In this document: one piece after another, positions 22,666 to 34,598 of the stretch
Layout of the letters: the number at the start of each line of letters is the position of its first letter
How positions within the stretch are numbered: the first letter of the stretch is position 1
Source of the DNA: Tolypocladium sp. Sup5 PDA-1
Taxonomy: Eukaryota; Ascomycota; Sordariomycetes; Hypocreales; Ophiocordycipitaceae
DNA: 64,000 bases
NCBI GenBank assembly: GCA_000750105.3
Contig: JPHH03000094.1
Coordinates: forward strand, 17,931-81,930
Direction of reading: 5' to 3'
Translations under genes and position numbers: made by a program
The notes under the pieces: model-generated
Databases searched by the model: none
What the model was told of the DNA's origin: nothing
Seen by the model: the letters and a program-made list of their open reading frames with translations, nothing else

Positions 22666-23210
22666 CTAGATCGTCATGATCTTGTAGTCGCCGCTGTAAC
22701 TGCCGTCGAAGGTGATCTTCACTTCCAAGTGAACCCAGATCTCATTTCCATTCTTGAGATAGATCCGGATCTCGCCCTTGGCAACGAATAAGTCAAATTT
22801 AAGCACAACCCCATCCTTGAGGTTGCCGTAGATGTTTCCGACGTTTATGCCAGCAACGGTGACGCTGACACCGATTTCATAACTGCTTGTATCAACATAC
22901 CCGGTGATCTAGGCAAACGATTAGCAGTTTGGTTTTTTCTATTTAATCCTGTCTGATTTCTTACCGTGATGGGCCCGAAGGACCAGTGTATCTCCTTGCG
23001 ACCCTTGATGTCTCCAGGGGGAAGTCTGGCGGCCACCTTGTTCTGCACGGCGGTCCACACATTGTTACCCTTCTTGGGAGGAGTGAGCGTGACAATAGCA
23101 CCTGCCCCCAGGGTTAGAATCTTGGAAAGGTCAGTCTACTGTGGCTGTGGACGAAGCATACCAATGTTCTGGTCCATGGTACTGATGTCTTGGTCCATGG
23201 TGGAAGCCAT
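22666..23210 (-). CDS. Small beta-rich protein of unknown function
   Basis: Three exons on the minus strand (23210-23162, 23101-22965, 22908-22666) give 142 residues. The intron 1 acceptor at 23102 was preferred because it keeps frame, follows a GACTGAC branch point and gives a 60-nt intron. There is no signal peptide. After an odd N-terminal repeat (STMDQDISTMDQNI) the sequence alternates hydrophobic and polar residues: VWTAVQNKVAARLPPGDIKG, EIHWSFGPITITGYVDTSSY, EIGVSVTVAGINVGNIYGNL, KGEIRIYLKNGNEIW. It resembles uncharacterised small proteins of other ascomycetes. No function is assigned. Confidence 0.75.
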
Positions 23211-26158
23211 TGTGTTGGACTGGTGGAGTTGTCCTTGGACGAGGATCAAGCAGTGTTTTGGAATGTGAGGGGGAAGTAGTAATGTCTCCGGGTGGGTGTA
23301 AATTAATTCTGTTATACATCAAGATGAAGAAGGGTGCACATTGACCGAGTTATATACCTGCGCGACCACAGGTTTCCAGAAATCTCTGTCTCCTCCTCTC
23401 ACAGAGGTCACTCCGAATACCCACGGGGCACGACCAGTGCATTATGCGGGGGGATGCATCATGGTCGCACCCATCTACTTCAGTGCACCTCTCTCACTTC
23501 TCTTTCCGACATCCCAGCTGCGCACCGCAGCGGCAGCAAAATGATTTAGCACCAACCACGTTGTTGCGCGAACGGGGCCAAGGTCACACGAATCTACTAT
23601 CATTGATTGTTCACTCTTTTCTCTTCTTGTGTCTATCCGCTCTGCAGCTCCGGGTCTTCTCGGCAGCGGTAGCGACGCCATCGCTAACGGCAGTATCCCG
23701 TGGACGGCAAGTAGCGTATGAAAGGACTTACAGGAATCGAATGCCAGGGATGTTAATCTCGACCAGCTCAACGCCTAGATCCATAGAATCTACTGGCAAA
23801 TAGCAAATACTTGTAGCGCCAATACTCTATCCATATGCACTTCTGGATAAGGTGTTGTCGTTTGTTCGCTATCTGCTGTTAAACGAGTCAATATATCGGT
23901 CCGTTCTATAGTAGCACGCTGACATTTCAGTCAGCCACAGAACATGTAGTGTGAGAACTGATATGCAGCTCTTTGTCTCGGAATTGAGTTGCATTCGGTC
24001 AGTCCCGCAAACGTTTGCTTCCGGGTGCCGTGATTCTCAAAGAGGAAAATCTGCGGGGGATTCCACGGAATGTGGAGAGCTGAACACCCTTGGTATCACC
24101 TAAGCATCGCCTCGTATTCTACAAACCACGCATTTAATGGGCTGCGGGATCCAATCACCACAGTCGTCTGCTGAGGCGTCCCCAACGGTTGCACGAGTTG
24201 GTAACTCGTTACCTACTTCGTACTTGGCGGCAGAATCTACCCCGCAAACGAGAGACAACACGACAAGAGGCGGCAGTCGTGGCACGGGCCGCACGGGATG
24301 GTCCGGGATGTATCAGATTCAGTAGTTGGCTGCCGGCACTCATCATCCAACCATTGTCATCTCAACGCCACGAAAGACATGCCGGAATCCGTCAATCATA
24401 AATGGACCAAGCCTTGACGAAAGATTATGGCCAGCTGAGGGGGCTTGTCATTATTGATTGCGGCCCGTGGCGTATTACTAGTGACTGCCGGTTTGTCTCG
24501 GCCCTCGATGTGCTGGTGGGCAGTTGGGATGATCATCTGAGTTATGATGTGGTGGGTAATTTGTGCACCATTAACGTCTCGAGCCAAATCGGGGCGACCC
24601 ACAGGGACAGCAGGTGCTCGCGAATGCGATGCTGTTTTTCAGAACCAGGAAATAAATTCACTCCATGTCTTTGACCTCCTGAACATGCCTTCGTCGCTTT
24701 ACTCCCCATGGCAGAGACCCTGGCTAGGTTAAATATGGCCTTCTGGAGTCCTTATTTTGCCCACTGGGGCTGCAACGCTTGAAATGGACCCGCGGCCTAA
24801 ACCGGTCGTACTACGCCAACACGGCCGACATGAGTGTGACCATTCGCCAGCCATACATGTACTTGTACGCACTGGATTTCTTGACGAAGACGTGGGTGGT
24901 AAAAATCTTCGTCATAAGGTTTTGCATTACTTAAGCCGTACCCCTGGACGTTCCCAGAAGTACCAGAGCCCTCTTGCCTCTACAAAATGGGATAGATCAT
25001 AGGGCCAGGACATTGCGGAATCAAAGGCGGCGATAGAACGGGACGAAGCTGAGACTTCACTACGAGGTGGGCCTTCGATTTGGTCGTAACAGCCATGAAT
25101 TCAGTTCTCTCAGAGCTCGGCAAGAGTTCCATCGGTACAACATATCCATACACGAAGGGTCCACGTCAAAGTCTGGCTCAACGCCCCCGGACTGACCAAG
25201 GCGCATATTGGCACGTCCGTGACGTCGGCTGTACCAACACAGGCCCTAAATTTGACCAGGTGATTTGACCGCGGCCTGACACAGTTCTTTATAGCAGCAC
25301 TGTTGCATGAATGGCATAGCTAAAGAGTCAAGGCGTGTCCTCGACAGTACACTCGGCTCGTACGACTGCCGTCAGCGGTTCCCGGTGGTGGAACAAATGG
25401 GTCAGGTTTAACAAAGCATTTGATAAGATTCCCAGAATCCCTCTCGTACGTCAGGAGGTTAATATGGACGCACTAGGAATATGCAAAGCAAGGTATTAGC
25501 TGACAAGATTAGACCCAAAACGCTTTACGTAACATGACGTCGAGGCGATCGGGTTTTCTAAGTAGTAACGATTATTTGATGCCGTCCGTTGCTTGTTTGC
25601 CTGCCCCTAGTGTGCGGACAAACTCAGTCAATGCCGCACGCCTTAGTCCGCCGTGTAGATATAGGTATTAGTCATTAGATAAGACGCCGAAGCAGTCGCC
25701 ATCATGAATACGGACAATACCACCATGCGGGTTCGCTGATACCTTATACCTATTGTCCTTATGGCCTGACGCTTCTCCGCCATGCCGTTTTAACCGCGCC
25801 ACTGTCCCCAACTCTGTCCTCTAACGCCGGAACACACTGATGACCGGAACCAGATCGCAACCCACAGAAGACGTCTTGCAGTACCTGTCGGTTAAATACT
25901 CGCCCGACTCAGCTAGCTGTAATCCCTGCCTCAGCTGGATATACGGAGTACATCTCCCGCTTTCAGCTGGCGTGGCGCTAAATACCAATAGCGCTCAAAT
26001 CGAACATAGCATGTTGTCGGCCGCTATATGGTTATAAGGTACCGAAAAAGGCTAGGTCAAATTGGGTTCACCAATATCCGTTTGGGTTTCCTTTGTTACG
26101 CTACATTTGCGCAATTCGACACTATTATTGCTTTTCTATTCAGTAGATCGCTTCACCA
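23211..26158. other. Gene-poor stretch of 2.9 kb
   Basis: No gene could be supported. Some frames near 24770-25260 read protein-like (for example NTADMSVTIRQPYMYLYALD) but are short and interrupted, and may be an old relic. TACTTCGTAC occurs at 24224-24233. Confidence 0.45.
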
Positions 26159-27511
26159 TGATCGGCCAATTTTTGTTGTTGGCCTTCCTGGCCCTACCGG
26201 CTTCTACCAATGCTCAGGCAGACCTGCCGGAGTTGACGTTGCCATGGGGGAAATGGCAGGCTACAGTCTACCCAGAGGTGAGAAACTTGTGCACTCTTAC
26301 GCCAGGAAGGGCCTCGTCGAGCAGGGCTCCCAGTGTACCTCTTCCAAAACGTCCGCTTCGGTGCGAAACCCGAACGGTTCAGTGCGCCCACTCTCCCCAA
26401 CTGGTTGAACAGTACGCTGAAAAACACTACTCGAAGCACTAGTCGCATTCAGATCGATCCTTCGCAGCTGCGGAAGCCTCCAGGCGGCAAGGACCCTCTC
26501 GGAGACCCCGGAGGTGCGGATTGGCCCAGAGCGAAGATTGCCTGTTCCTCGACGTCTATGCCCCCGTCTCAGTGTTCCAGCCCGGTGCCAAGCCGCTACC
26601 CGTCATGATCTGGATCGGTGGAGGAGCGTACGCCTTCGGCAGTAAGAACCAGAGTAGTCCGTTCTACGCCAGACGGTCAGTTCTGAGAGCCTCCAATTAC
26701 CAAGCCATCTACATCGCAGGCAACTATCGAGTCAGAGAGTTTGGATAGCTCGCAGGCTCGTACGTAGAGGAGATCGGACAGCCCGATGCTGGCTTGTACG
26801 ACCAGGCCTTGCTGTTGCCGTGGGTGCGGAAGTATGTTGACAAGGTCGGAGGCTACAACCGCCGGGTAAGTGCCTGGGGCGAGTCTGCCGGCGGCGATTC
26901 AATCTTACACCACCTTATACGAGAGGATGGCACACGAGACCCTCTGTTCAAAACGTTTGCTGCACAGAGCCCTGCGTTTGAATGGGCCTGGGATACCTCT
27001 CCCGGCGGCAGGCTTGACGCTAGGTACAGGAACTTCTCTCGGCTCGCAGGTTGCGGTTTCGACTACAACATCGCCTGTTAGGGCCGCCAGCTCCAAGAGC
27101 CTCACGGAAGCCAATCAGTAGCTCTTCAAAGAAGTCAGGCAGGCGGGCCTCTTCCCTGTTGGTCTGGCCGTGGATGGAAAATGGATCAAGTCTATTCCCA
27201 CGGTGACACTATCCCAAGGTGAGACCCCCATCCTGGAACCCACGGCGTGATGCTGAATCGATTATACATGAACAGGAAAGTTCTGGAAGGGCATCGACTC
27301 GGCCATTATATCTCATTGCGGGAATGAGCCTCGCGCGTTGAGATGAGCCATCGCCGGCAGAGAACGGTAATATGAAAGGTACGGAAAACCGAGGTCGTCT
27401 TTTCAAGTGCAGAGAAGAGCTTAGCAGACAATTTGAGGCAGTGGTCACAAATGAGATCCACTACCCCAAGTACGAGAAGGCCAAGGCTGAGCGTTCCTCC
27501 CTCTGCCGTTG
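26159..27511 (+). pseudogene. Secreted type-B carboxylesterase/lipase, broken
   Basis: A signal peptide (MIGQFLLLAFLALPASTNAQ) is followed by pieces of an alpha/beta-hydrolase: VYLFQNVRFGAKPERFSAP, EDCLFLDVYAP, PVMIWIGGGAYAFGSKNQ (oxyanion-hole region), YRVREFG then TAG at 26746-26748 where Trp is usual, LPWVRKYVDKVGGYNR, the nucleophile elbow WGESAGGDS, then LFKEVRQAGLFPVGLAVDGK and, after a 57-nt intron, GKFWKGIDSAIISHCGNE. Frame changes occur at about 26400-26520 and 27050, and further stops follow. The catalytic Ser motif survives but no full-length product is possible. Confidence 0.78.
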
Positions 27512-27675
27512 AGCGGAAGCCTGAAGGGCCCCTCATTTGTTGTTTCCAAGCTCTAATGGAACCTCAACTCAAGGGAGACTATGCATATTTCTCAAAATCA
27601 GTTTCATTGGGTGAAATCTATTCTACTCAGGATGACAATACTTTTTTTTTAAGTACCTAGCAGCGTAGTAAGCTT

Positions 27676-29208
27676 TCATAATGTTTCCCATCTGACCAGA
27701 CCTAGGGGACCTTGTTTACGTACCTGTTCAATATTACCTATAGTAGAGTTGAGTTCTTGCATATCTTCTTGGCTTATATCTTTGCCTCCCAGCGCTTTGA
27801 TACGTTGAAGCAACTTCTCGCTAGCGGAACGTGACTGTTGTAGTGTTTCCATCTCCTCAACCAACTTCATAATTGCTCTGGAGGCAAATCGGATCATTAG
27901 TTGTAGATGAAGTTTCCCGCTTTCCCAAAAGTGTTCAGTATCTCTTCTCTCGGCCCTTTCCACCTTGAAAGTCTCCCAAAACTGCTCGATCTCGGCTGGG
28001 TAGCTTGTGTCTTCTGGGTAGACAACCCATTCCGGATCCTGCTGCTCCGAGTGTTCGCACCATTCGTTTAAGAGTCTCTCACGGCCTGGAAGGCCGGCAA
28101 AGTGCACCAGGAGGTCACCGCGCTGTACCTCAACATCTTTATTGGCCTCGTCCTCAATATTTGTATACGCATTAAACCACTGAGATGTGTCCAAGTCAGC
28201 ATGACCCCATGGATGAAGGTTGAATAGCGGATTAAACCGAGGTGATGTCTAAAGCAGTTCGCAAAGTATTTTTCGTGAAATGAACCAATATGTCCAATGA
28301 CAATTTGACTTACTCGCTGGGGTACCGTAACAGCATGCTCCGCAAACTTGCGGTGCCGAAGGACCATTTCCATGGCGCTCTGATCTTGGTACGGCAATCT
28401 CGTCTCGGGACGAAAGTCACGGAATGCGAGGATGGAGGCGAGTAGGTTAACCGAATCCGGCGCTGTCCGGATTGCGAAGACTCCATTGTTAAGGCCATTC
28501 CAATCTTCTGTGACTATGATGTGCACATCGCTCAGGTCATTGTCCCCGTCGGGCGGAAGAAAGGTTTCGAGAGGCATCTTGTAGTTGAGGATAACGGTAT
28601 CAGCGTCAAACCAGAATAACCAGGAGAGGCGTTGGCTCTCCGGCTTGCTTAGCTCCTGGAGGAGCACGAATTGAATGTACGCTGGCTTCGTCCAATACCC
28701 GTCAAGAATTGAGTCACGTTGAACGAACATTGAATAGCCGTGTAGCCGGTTATGCTCCTCGTGAGTTCTCAATGCGCGCTCATACGCCGGCGACTCCTCC
28801 CCGTATAGAATGGTAATCTTCCCGACACGTGCCTGACCGACATCATCAATGTCGATAGCTGACTCCTCATATGGAAGTTCTGCATCTACTCTACGTGTAA
28901 GCATAAAGGATGCACTAGGGTCTGGTCCGGTTTGAGTGACAGTACCGTCTGCAGCCAGGGTTTCATCGCGTATGTCCTCGAATAGAAGGTTTGTAACTAA
29001 TGAAAGTGTAAGCAACGAGGATACGCATTAGAGTTGGGGTCACAATACCATTTGTGGGCAAAGGTTCAGAGACTGTGTCGATTGGGTTCGGCTCAGGTAC
29101 CTCTACCACCGCAGGTGGTGTATGGAACCAGAGCCTTAAGAAAAGCACGCAAAACGATGCCAAAAGTATAGCCACGGAGGCATGCACTGCTATAATACGG
29201 CGAGCCAT
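27676..29208 (-). CDS. GT34-family glycosyltransferase (GMA12/MNN10-like)
   Basis: Three exons on the minus strand (29208-29049, 28996-28314, 28248-27676) encode 471 residues with introns of 52 and 65 nt; phases agree. A short cytosolic N-terminus (MARRI) and one membrane anchor (IAVHASVAILLASFCVLFL) make it a type II Golgi protein. The catalytic domain carries the ARVGKITILYGE start, the WLFWFDADTVILNYKMPLE segment with the DxD-like DAD metal site, DWNGLNNGVFAIR, and QRGDLLVHFAGLPGRE. It would add galactose or mannose to glycans from a nucleotide sugar. The C-terminal 100 residues are helical and charged. The first intron is less certain than the second. Confidence 0.82.
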
Positions 29209-31149
29209 TATACTGCATTGGGATTGAGTCCCGGCCGTGTAGGAAAGCTTTTGGCTACATTGTTATATTTGCTATTCGCAAGGGCACGCGAGCCAGTTTT
29301 AGCAGAGGCATTCGTTGGCGTACGCCAATGTCTTAGTACTATGCGGTCGATTCATGGAATGCAAACTCATTGCGCTAAAACAGCCAGGTTGGTACTACTT
29401 GGTATATATAGAGGAGAGCTAAACAGTGGATGTCGAACCGGCATGCCGGTGTCTGGAACACGACCTCATTCGGCGACTTTATTTGCCCCGGTCTAAGACA
29501 AAAGGGGGGGGCAGCCTCTTCTTTATTAACCCGACCATTCCAAGACCAAATGTCCGCAGCTTATCCCCAAGACTTGCGCCAGGCAGCATCACATCCATGT
29601 CCCGTGCGGCCGGTAGCGGGACGGATGCCAAAGGCATCCAAGGGAAAAACGAGTAAGAACGGCGTATCCGTCGGGACCTCGACTTATTAGTGGCGGAGCG
29701 GTTAGGGCGCTACCCTGCGTACTTAACGGAGCTAACTGAGATCCAGGACGAGTTAGACCTTGACTGTGGGTAGCATTGACATTGCTGCCTGCTTGCAGGA
29801 CTCCATTTCTGGCAGCATCTTAGGGTTATCTTCGTGGTGGTTATACCTTAGGCTAATTTGGCGAGCCTAGGCGCTGGTGGGCTGCAAGATATCATGATCT
29901 GGCATCGATACCCACAAGAGAAGATGTGTTCGGCAATAGAGATGTATTACGCATTTAATTAGGGAGATACTGTACCATGTCGGTACGTGGCCAAACATGG
30001 AGATGCTCCGAGGAGCCAGAGATGGAGATGCTACCAGCTAGGAAACAGCCATGCTGTGGAGAAAGTAACCAAGAACGGAGGTAGCGTAGATTAGTCATAC
30101 CGGTTTCGGGAAACTCATAAGACACCGACGGAGATGAGAGCATGTCCTGTATGATTTCACGAATCAGACCTTGACGCGTGGTGTGCTATCTGGAGATCAT
30201 TGGCTTATCGAGCGATTTAATTACGGGCGATACCTCACGCGAGATTACAGAGGTCAATGTAACTCCCGACAGAGGAGTAACAGTTTCCTACAAGGGGTGC
30301 CAGGCAGTGGGGTCCACAGGCGTCAATAGTGCTTCTCTTTCCGTCCCGAATATTATGGTATAGTTACCATAACAACCAGTAACTATACTATATAAGGTCC
30401 AAGTTCTAAGACTAGAGATGTGTGACAGGTAGTCCGTAGTGTGTTTATGATACCATAACCAAGCCTCCATATGTTCGGACTAATTGTCGTCGGGCCGCAG
30501 GGACTTTAACTCCGAGAAGGCCGAGACTTCGGAGGCCCAACAACAAAGTCCGAGCTCTCCCGGTTTCTGCCAGTTCATAAGATTGAAGCCTGGCATCATC
30601 AATGGGCATGCTAGGTCCCTCTAGATGCTAAAAATAACCCACAGGGCCTTGAAAGTCATCTTCGAATACTCCGATGTCCCTGCGAGGCCAAGACGCGCCG
30701 AGCAGCCCCAGTCCTAGCTCAGCCTTTAAAGTACGCTGTGCAGACTCTCCCCCTCCTCGGCAATGCCCTCCAAAACGTCATGAAACCCCAAGCGGACTGG
30801 GTCCTTGGAGGCACGACCATATGGCTAGCTCAGTGCTTGGGACCCACAAGACATCGAGGAGATATTTGCATTCTTCGATAACCGTTGAAGAGGCTTCTTG
30901 TCTGCGGCATGCTTTCATGTTACCTGCAAATGTATCTTGGCCATAGCATTCAGCCGAGTATGAGCGGAAAATGCGTTGTATGGCAAGATTTACTTTCACT
31001 AGCTTTCGACCGTTCACTGGCGTCTTATGAAATGGACCACGAAGAAAGTCTTCAGAGTTTGACTACGGTCCCGGACAGTGAGGGCCTACACTATTGTCAG
31101 CGCCATGAACTAGATTTGCCACATTATGCGGCGATACTTGCTATGCCAG
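29209..31149. other. Gene-poor stretch
   Basis: No gene supported. Two protein-like scraps occur: about 29660-29770 (RRIRRDLDLLVAERLGRYPA) and about 30730-30880 (DWVLGGTTIWLAQCLGPTRH). Each is short and ends in stops; both may be relics. Confidence 0.4.
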
Positions 31150-31639
31150 TCAGCGGCTGGAGTCATTGTCGCCATCTGACTGGTGCAGAAAAGGGGATGG
31201 CAACTTGGTGAGGTTGAACTGGTCTGGCGTAAGGCGAAAGTCCTTGCATTGACTGCATGAGGCCTCTACCATCAGGGGTGGGATAGGCGTGGCCGTCTTA
31301 GCAGCTACCATCTTATCCAAAATGTCTGAGAGACGCATGAGGCTGCAAGCCCAAGTGTCTGGCAAGACGACCGAATCACTGCTCCGGATCAGCTCCCAGA
31401 GAATTCGGCGCACCCAAGATGCGTCAGAGGCCATTCTCGATTTGGCCCTTGAGATCGTTGAAGAGGGGTGCTTTTTCGTCGTTCTCGACAACTCTTTGGA
31501 TGACGGCGCCGACCTCCAAGTCGGGATTGCATTCCTCGTTGATCTCAACCAGATCGTTGTCATCCTTGAGGGCCTGAGCAAAGGATGGCAAGCCCACGTG
31601 AGAGAGGTCCTGCGCGGTCTGCTGGGAGGGAGAAAACAT
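31150..31639 (-). pseudogene. UbiD-family (FDC1-like) decarboxylase, N-terminal remnant
   Basis: From ATG at 31639 the frame reads LPSFAQALKDDNDLVEINEE, NPDLEVGAVIQRVVENDEKA, PLFNDLKGQIENGL, then TGA (31424-31426) where the family has Trp, RILGAPNSLGADPEQ, TGA (31376-31378) where Arg is usual, and FGRLARHLGL. After a one-base shift it continues ILDKMVAAKTATPIPP and FNLTKLPSPFLHQSDG, then stops. This is the first third of a UbiD enzyme; the catalytic C-terminal two thirds are absent. UbiD enzymes decarboxylate aromatic or unsaturated acids using prenylated FMN. The neighbour at 31681 is a remnant of the enzyme that makes that cofactor. Confidence 0.8.
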
Positions 31640-31680
31640 GTTGACAATTCATGGCATCGCGTATAGAATAAGGTCCTCGA

Positions 31681-32172
31681 ATGAATACCCGGTGTAAGGC
31701 GTGCCGGCGCAGCTTTCATGAGAATCGGGTTGTTACTGTTATAATATACGCACCACACCCGGAATCGATCGGAGATTACACGCCGGCGGCTGTCCGCAGA
31801 CTTCGCCTACAACTCTCACGACCTGCCGCGCCCATATCAAGCGGCTCCTTTTGGGTAGACGGCCTGGTCGTGGAACCGTGCTCCGTCACAACTTTGGTGT
31901 CGAAAAATGCTAGTATTTGCGAGGACCTTATCAGCCGTACGGCAGACGTATGCCTCAAGGAGCGGAGGCAACTCGTTCATTCCGCCAGAGAGACGCCGTT
32001 TAGCGGGATCCATCTGCGGAACATGTTGGATGTGACGCGTGCGGGGGCGATCATTGCGACGGCGGTTATGGACTTCTACACCAGAACGTCAGGGGTGGAA
32101 GATGCGGTGAAACGGCTGATGGGACATCTGTTAGATCTCTTCAACTTGGACACCGATGACTTCAGCAGGTGA
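31681..32172 (+). pseudogene. UbiX/PAD1-like flavin prenyltransferase, C-terminal remnant
   Basis: The 163-codon frame carries the C-terminal two thirds of a UbiX/PAD1 protein: APISSGSFWVDGLVVEPCSV, ISRTADVCLKERRQLVHSAR, ETPFSGIHLRNMLDVTRAGA, and FYTRTSGVEDAVKRLMGHLL DLF. The N-terminal FMN-binding GASG loop expected near residue 10-20 is missing; the first 45 codons have no resemblance. UbiX attaches a prenyl group to FMN, giving the cofactor that UbiD needs. The two genes face away from each other with only 41 bp between their open frames. Intact C-terminal motifs but no start make it a truncation rather than a mutated whole gene. Confidence 0.78.
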
Positions 32173-32588
32173 AATGGTATAAAACGCTAATATAAGGAAG
32201 TATGTTTCTAATTCAGTTTTTGTGTTCCAGCGGATCTTGGTGATTAGATAGAATTCCCTGGCGGGTACCTATAGAACGGAAAAAGCACAATGTATATGAA
32301 GTCTAGAAAACTGTGACGAGTGGATTTTCTAATAGATAAGCCGTAGCAGGGTGTTTATGTTATGCCAGTCCTACGATACCTCGAAGAGCTGCGGGCAGCG
32401 GATGTCACCCAGAGGCGATGGTTAGAGGGCGAGAATGTCTTTAATGATGCTGTGTCACCGGGGTTGCTAACAGATCGCCTAAACTTCTATGGAAGACTTC
32501 TCACACAATCTTAAGCTTCTAGGCTTCATGGTATGAACAGAAGCATCCACTGGTTATGCCGGACCTCCAAGCCACACTGATTGTCTGT
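32173..32588. other. Intergenic between convergent UbiX remnant and O-methyltransferase
   Basis: No frame or motif of note. Confidence 0.45.
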
Positions 32589-33353
32589 TCAAAGCACAGT
32601 TGCGAGTAGGAACCCATCAATGAACGCATCGTTCCCTGGCGCCTTGTGGGCTGAAATTGTTGGCGTAAGGCTAGCCTTTACTCTGCCGTCTTTGCCCACT
32701 CTTGCAACCAGCGAGTTTTCGGCAGCGGCAGCAGAGGTGCCGCTGTCCATCATCTCTCGAACCACATTATCGATATAAATGCATCCACCCTTGCGCGTTA
32801 GTTTAACCGCCCAGTCAAAGTACTCCCACTGCTCGCCCCAGTCGGCATCAATAAAGACCAGGTCGAACTGGCGCTTCTCGGCACCTAACTTCGGAAGAAC
32901 GTCTAGCGCGGCACCGAGGATAGTCTCAGCATCTAAGCCGGCGGAGTGGAGATTCTCGAGCGCCACGTCGCGGTGCTTGGGCCTGATCTCGATGCTGGTA
33001 ACCTTGGCTCCCGCCTTGACGAACCAGATAGTCGAGTAGCCACCAAGCGTGCCGATTTCGAGGACGGACTTGGCGCCGATGAGCTGGCATAGAACAGAGA
33101 GGTATTGGCCCTGCATTGGGGAGATGGAGATGTTGGGAAGGTTCTTCTTGCGAGAGTTGGAGACGGCATTGTCCAGATCTGGGTCTGGACGAAGCAAGCT
33201 CCGCTCCGCAACAGCCTCGACGGATGCGATGAGCTTGTTTCGTGAAGCCGCGGTAGACATCCTGGGCAAGGATCGGTTGTAACGGGAAAAGGTAATGTCT
33301 GATTTTGGACAGGGCTTGTTTAAAAGAGTGCGAACTGACTTGAGTCTGAACAT
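32589..33353 (-). CDS. SAM-dependent O-methyltransferase (caffeoyl-CoA / catechol type)
   Basis: One intact exon, 254 residues, or 223 if the second Met at 33260 is used, which is nearer the family length. The extra 31 residues are basic and could be a mitochondrial presequence. Motifs in order: SPMQGQYLSVLCQLI, the SAM loop VLEIGTLGGYSTIWF, SIEIRPKHRDVALENL, FDLVFIDADWGEQWEYFDWA with metal-binding Asp, and GGCIYIDNVVREM. Enzymes of this class methylate catechol-like hydroxyls in a Mg-dependent way. The UbiD/UbiX remnants next door act on phenolic acids in other fungi, which suggests a former phenolic pathway. It appears functional. Confidence 0.88.
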   Translation of the reverse strand: MFRLKSVRTLLNKPCPKSDITFSRYNRSLPRMSTAASRNKLIASVEAVAERSLLRPDPDLDNAVSNSRKKNLPNISISPMQGQYLSVLCQLIGAKSVLEIGTLGGYSTIWFVKAGAKVTSIEIRPKHRDVALENLHSAGLDAETILGAALDVLPKLGAEKRQFDLVFIDADWGEQWEYFDWAVKLTRKGGCIYIDNVVREMMDSGTSAAAAENSLVARVGKDGRVKASLTPTISAHKAPGNDAFIDGFLLATVL

Positions 33354-34324
33354 TGTTAACGATTACTGGTTGATATCCGTACTCCCGCCTCTTTAAGTAG
33401 GAGACGTGTCGGTGTTCGGCTCGGTTTTAAAAAGAAAGAGATGGCACCACCAACATTATGCAAACCAACCATGGAACTCTGTATTATGAGATATCAAGAA
33501 GCTAAAATAGGTAAGTCTTAATCCCGGAAGTCGCAGCAGGAGATGTATCGTACGTACGAAGGATGCGTATGAGGATCGGGTTTAAAATCCGGCTCCGAAT
33601 AGTAGGTGGGGTATGGATAGGGGGTGCGGGGATTGCGGTCGGATTTATTAGACCACGACGCCGGAAGTCGAACCCACCATCGCTGACTCCTCCCCACTTG
33701 TACTTCTTCTCGGAAGTCGGATCTAATAACGCGGCTTGCGTGGTCTCTCCGACAAGCGGGGTTGTCCGCCTACCCTGCTCCTCTCGTCGTGATCTGCGGT
33801 GCTCCGGAGAGACTGGCTTTCTTGCCGCGTGGGACTCGACAAATCCATGTCCCTCGCGAGACAGATGGAGAATGCGGTGACAGCATACTGACTTTTTAGG
33901 GCTTCTATCACATTCAGAAATCTACGCCAGTATACGCCACTACTAGCTACATCTGCTGGAGTGTGCATTCCGCTTTTGTTTGGCCCGTTTGGCCAACGCG
34001 ATAACCAGGGGATCTTACTCGTCACAAACCGTAGACGAGTCCATCGAAGAATCGTCCCTGATTGGTTTCGACCTCCACCAAGACAACTTCCTAGCCAGCC
34101 AAACCGCGCTTTTCGCTTCATATCAATTACCGAAATGTCGTCTTGGAAATGCCATGATCAACTTTTAGACCGAACAGCCTTGTGCCAATTACAACCACAG
34201 CAGCCGCAGCCACGTTTTGTCCCGCGCGGTGGCCAGTTGACTGTCACGATGGGGCGGTGGTGAGTTATTCCGCATTCAGTCTCAACGGAGACTTCGAAGG
34301 CGACTACCATGATGTCGGCCGTCG
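33354..34324. other. Intergenic, no gene recognised
   Basis: Frames of up to 132 codons without motifs. Confidence 0.4.
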
Positions 34325-34362
34325 TCATGGATCCTTCGTGGGATTCGCTTCTATGGCGGGCC
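34325..34362 (+). repeat. Left arm of a 38-bp perfect inverted repeat
   Basis: The sequence containing ATCCTTCGTGGGATTCGCTT reads identically in reverse complement at 34561-34598, with a 198-bp spacer. The spacer has no recognised coding content. It may be a small foldback element or the trace of an inversion. Confidence 0.9.
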
Positions 34363-34560
34363 AGCCGAGTAGCACAGTTGCTCCAGAATGATGCACAGCA
34401 TTTCCTCATCGCTGTTGCACTTTGAGCGGTGCCCGATGTCGATGCTGCCAATGGCGGTCTTGAGGGCGTCGAGTGATTCGCCGAACACACTTGCCATCAC
34501 CTCTGACGAGCTGGACTTGCCCATTGTGGTAGGCATTTTCGTTTGCGCATGGCATCGAGT

Positions 34561-34598
34561 GGCCCGCCATAGAAGCGAATCCCACGAAGGATCCATGA
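34561..34598 (-). repeat. Right arm of the 38-bp inverted repeat
   Basis: Partner of 34325-34362. A 176-codon minus-strand frame (34351-34881) spans the whole structure, but its translation has no family resemblance. Confidence 0.9.

Noticed and set aside
24770..25260. Possible oxidoreductase relic
   Set aside because: A few protein-like stretches in different frames, but no family motif could be named.
30730..30880. Nucleotidyltransferase-like scrap (DWVLGGTTIWLAQ)
   Set aside because: Too short and bounded by stops to assign to a family.
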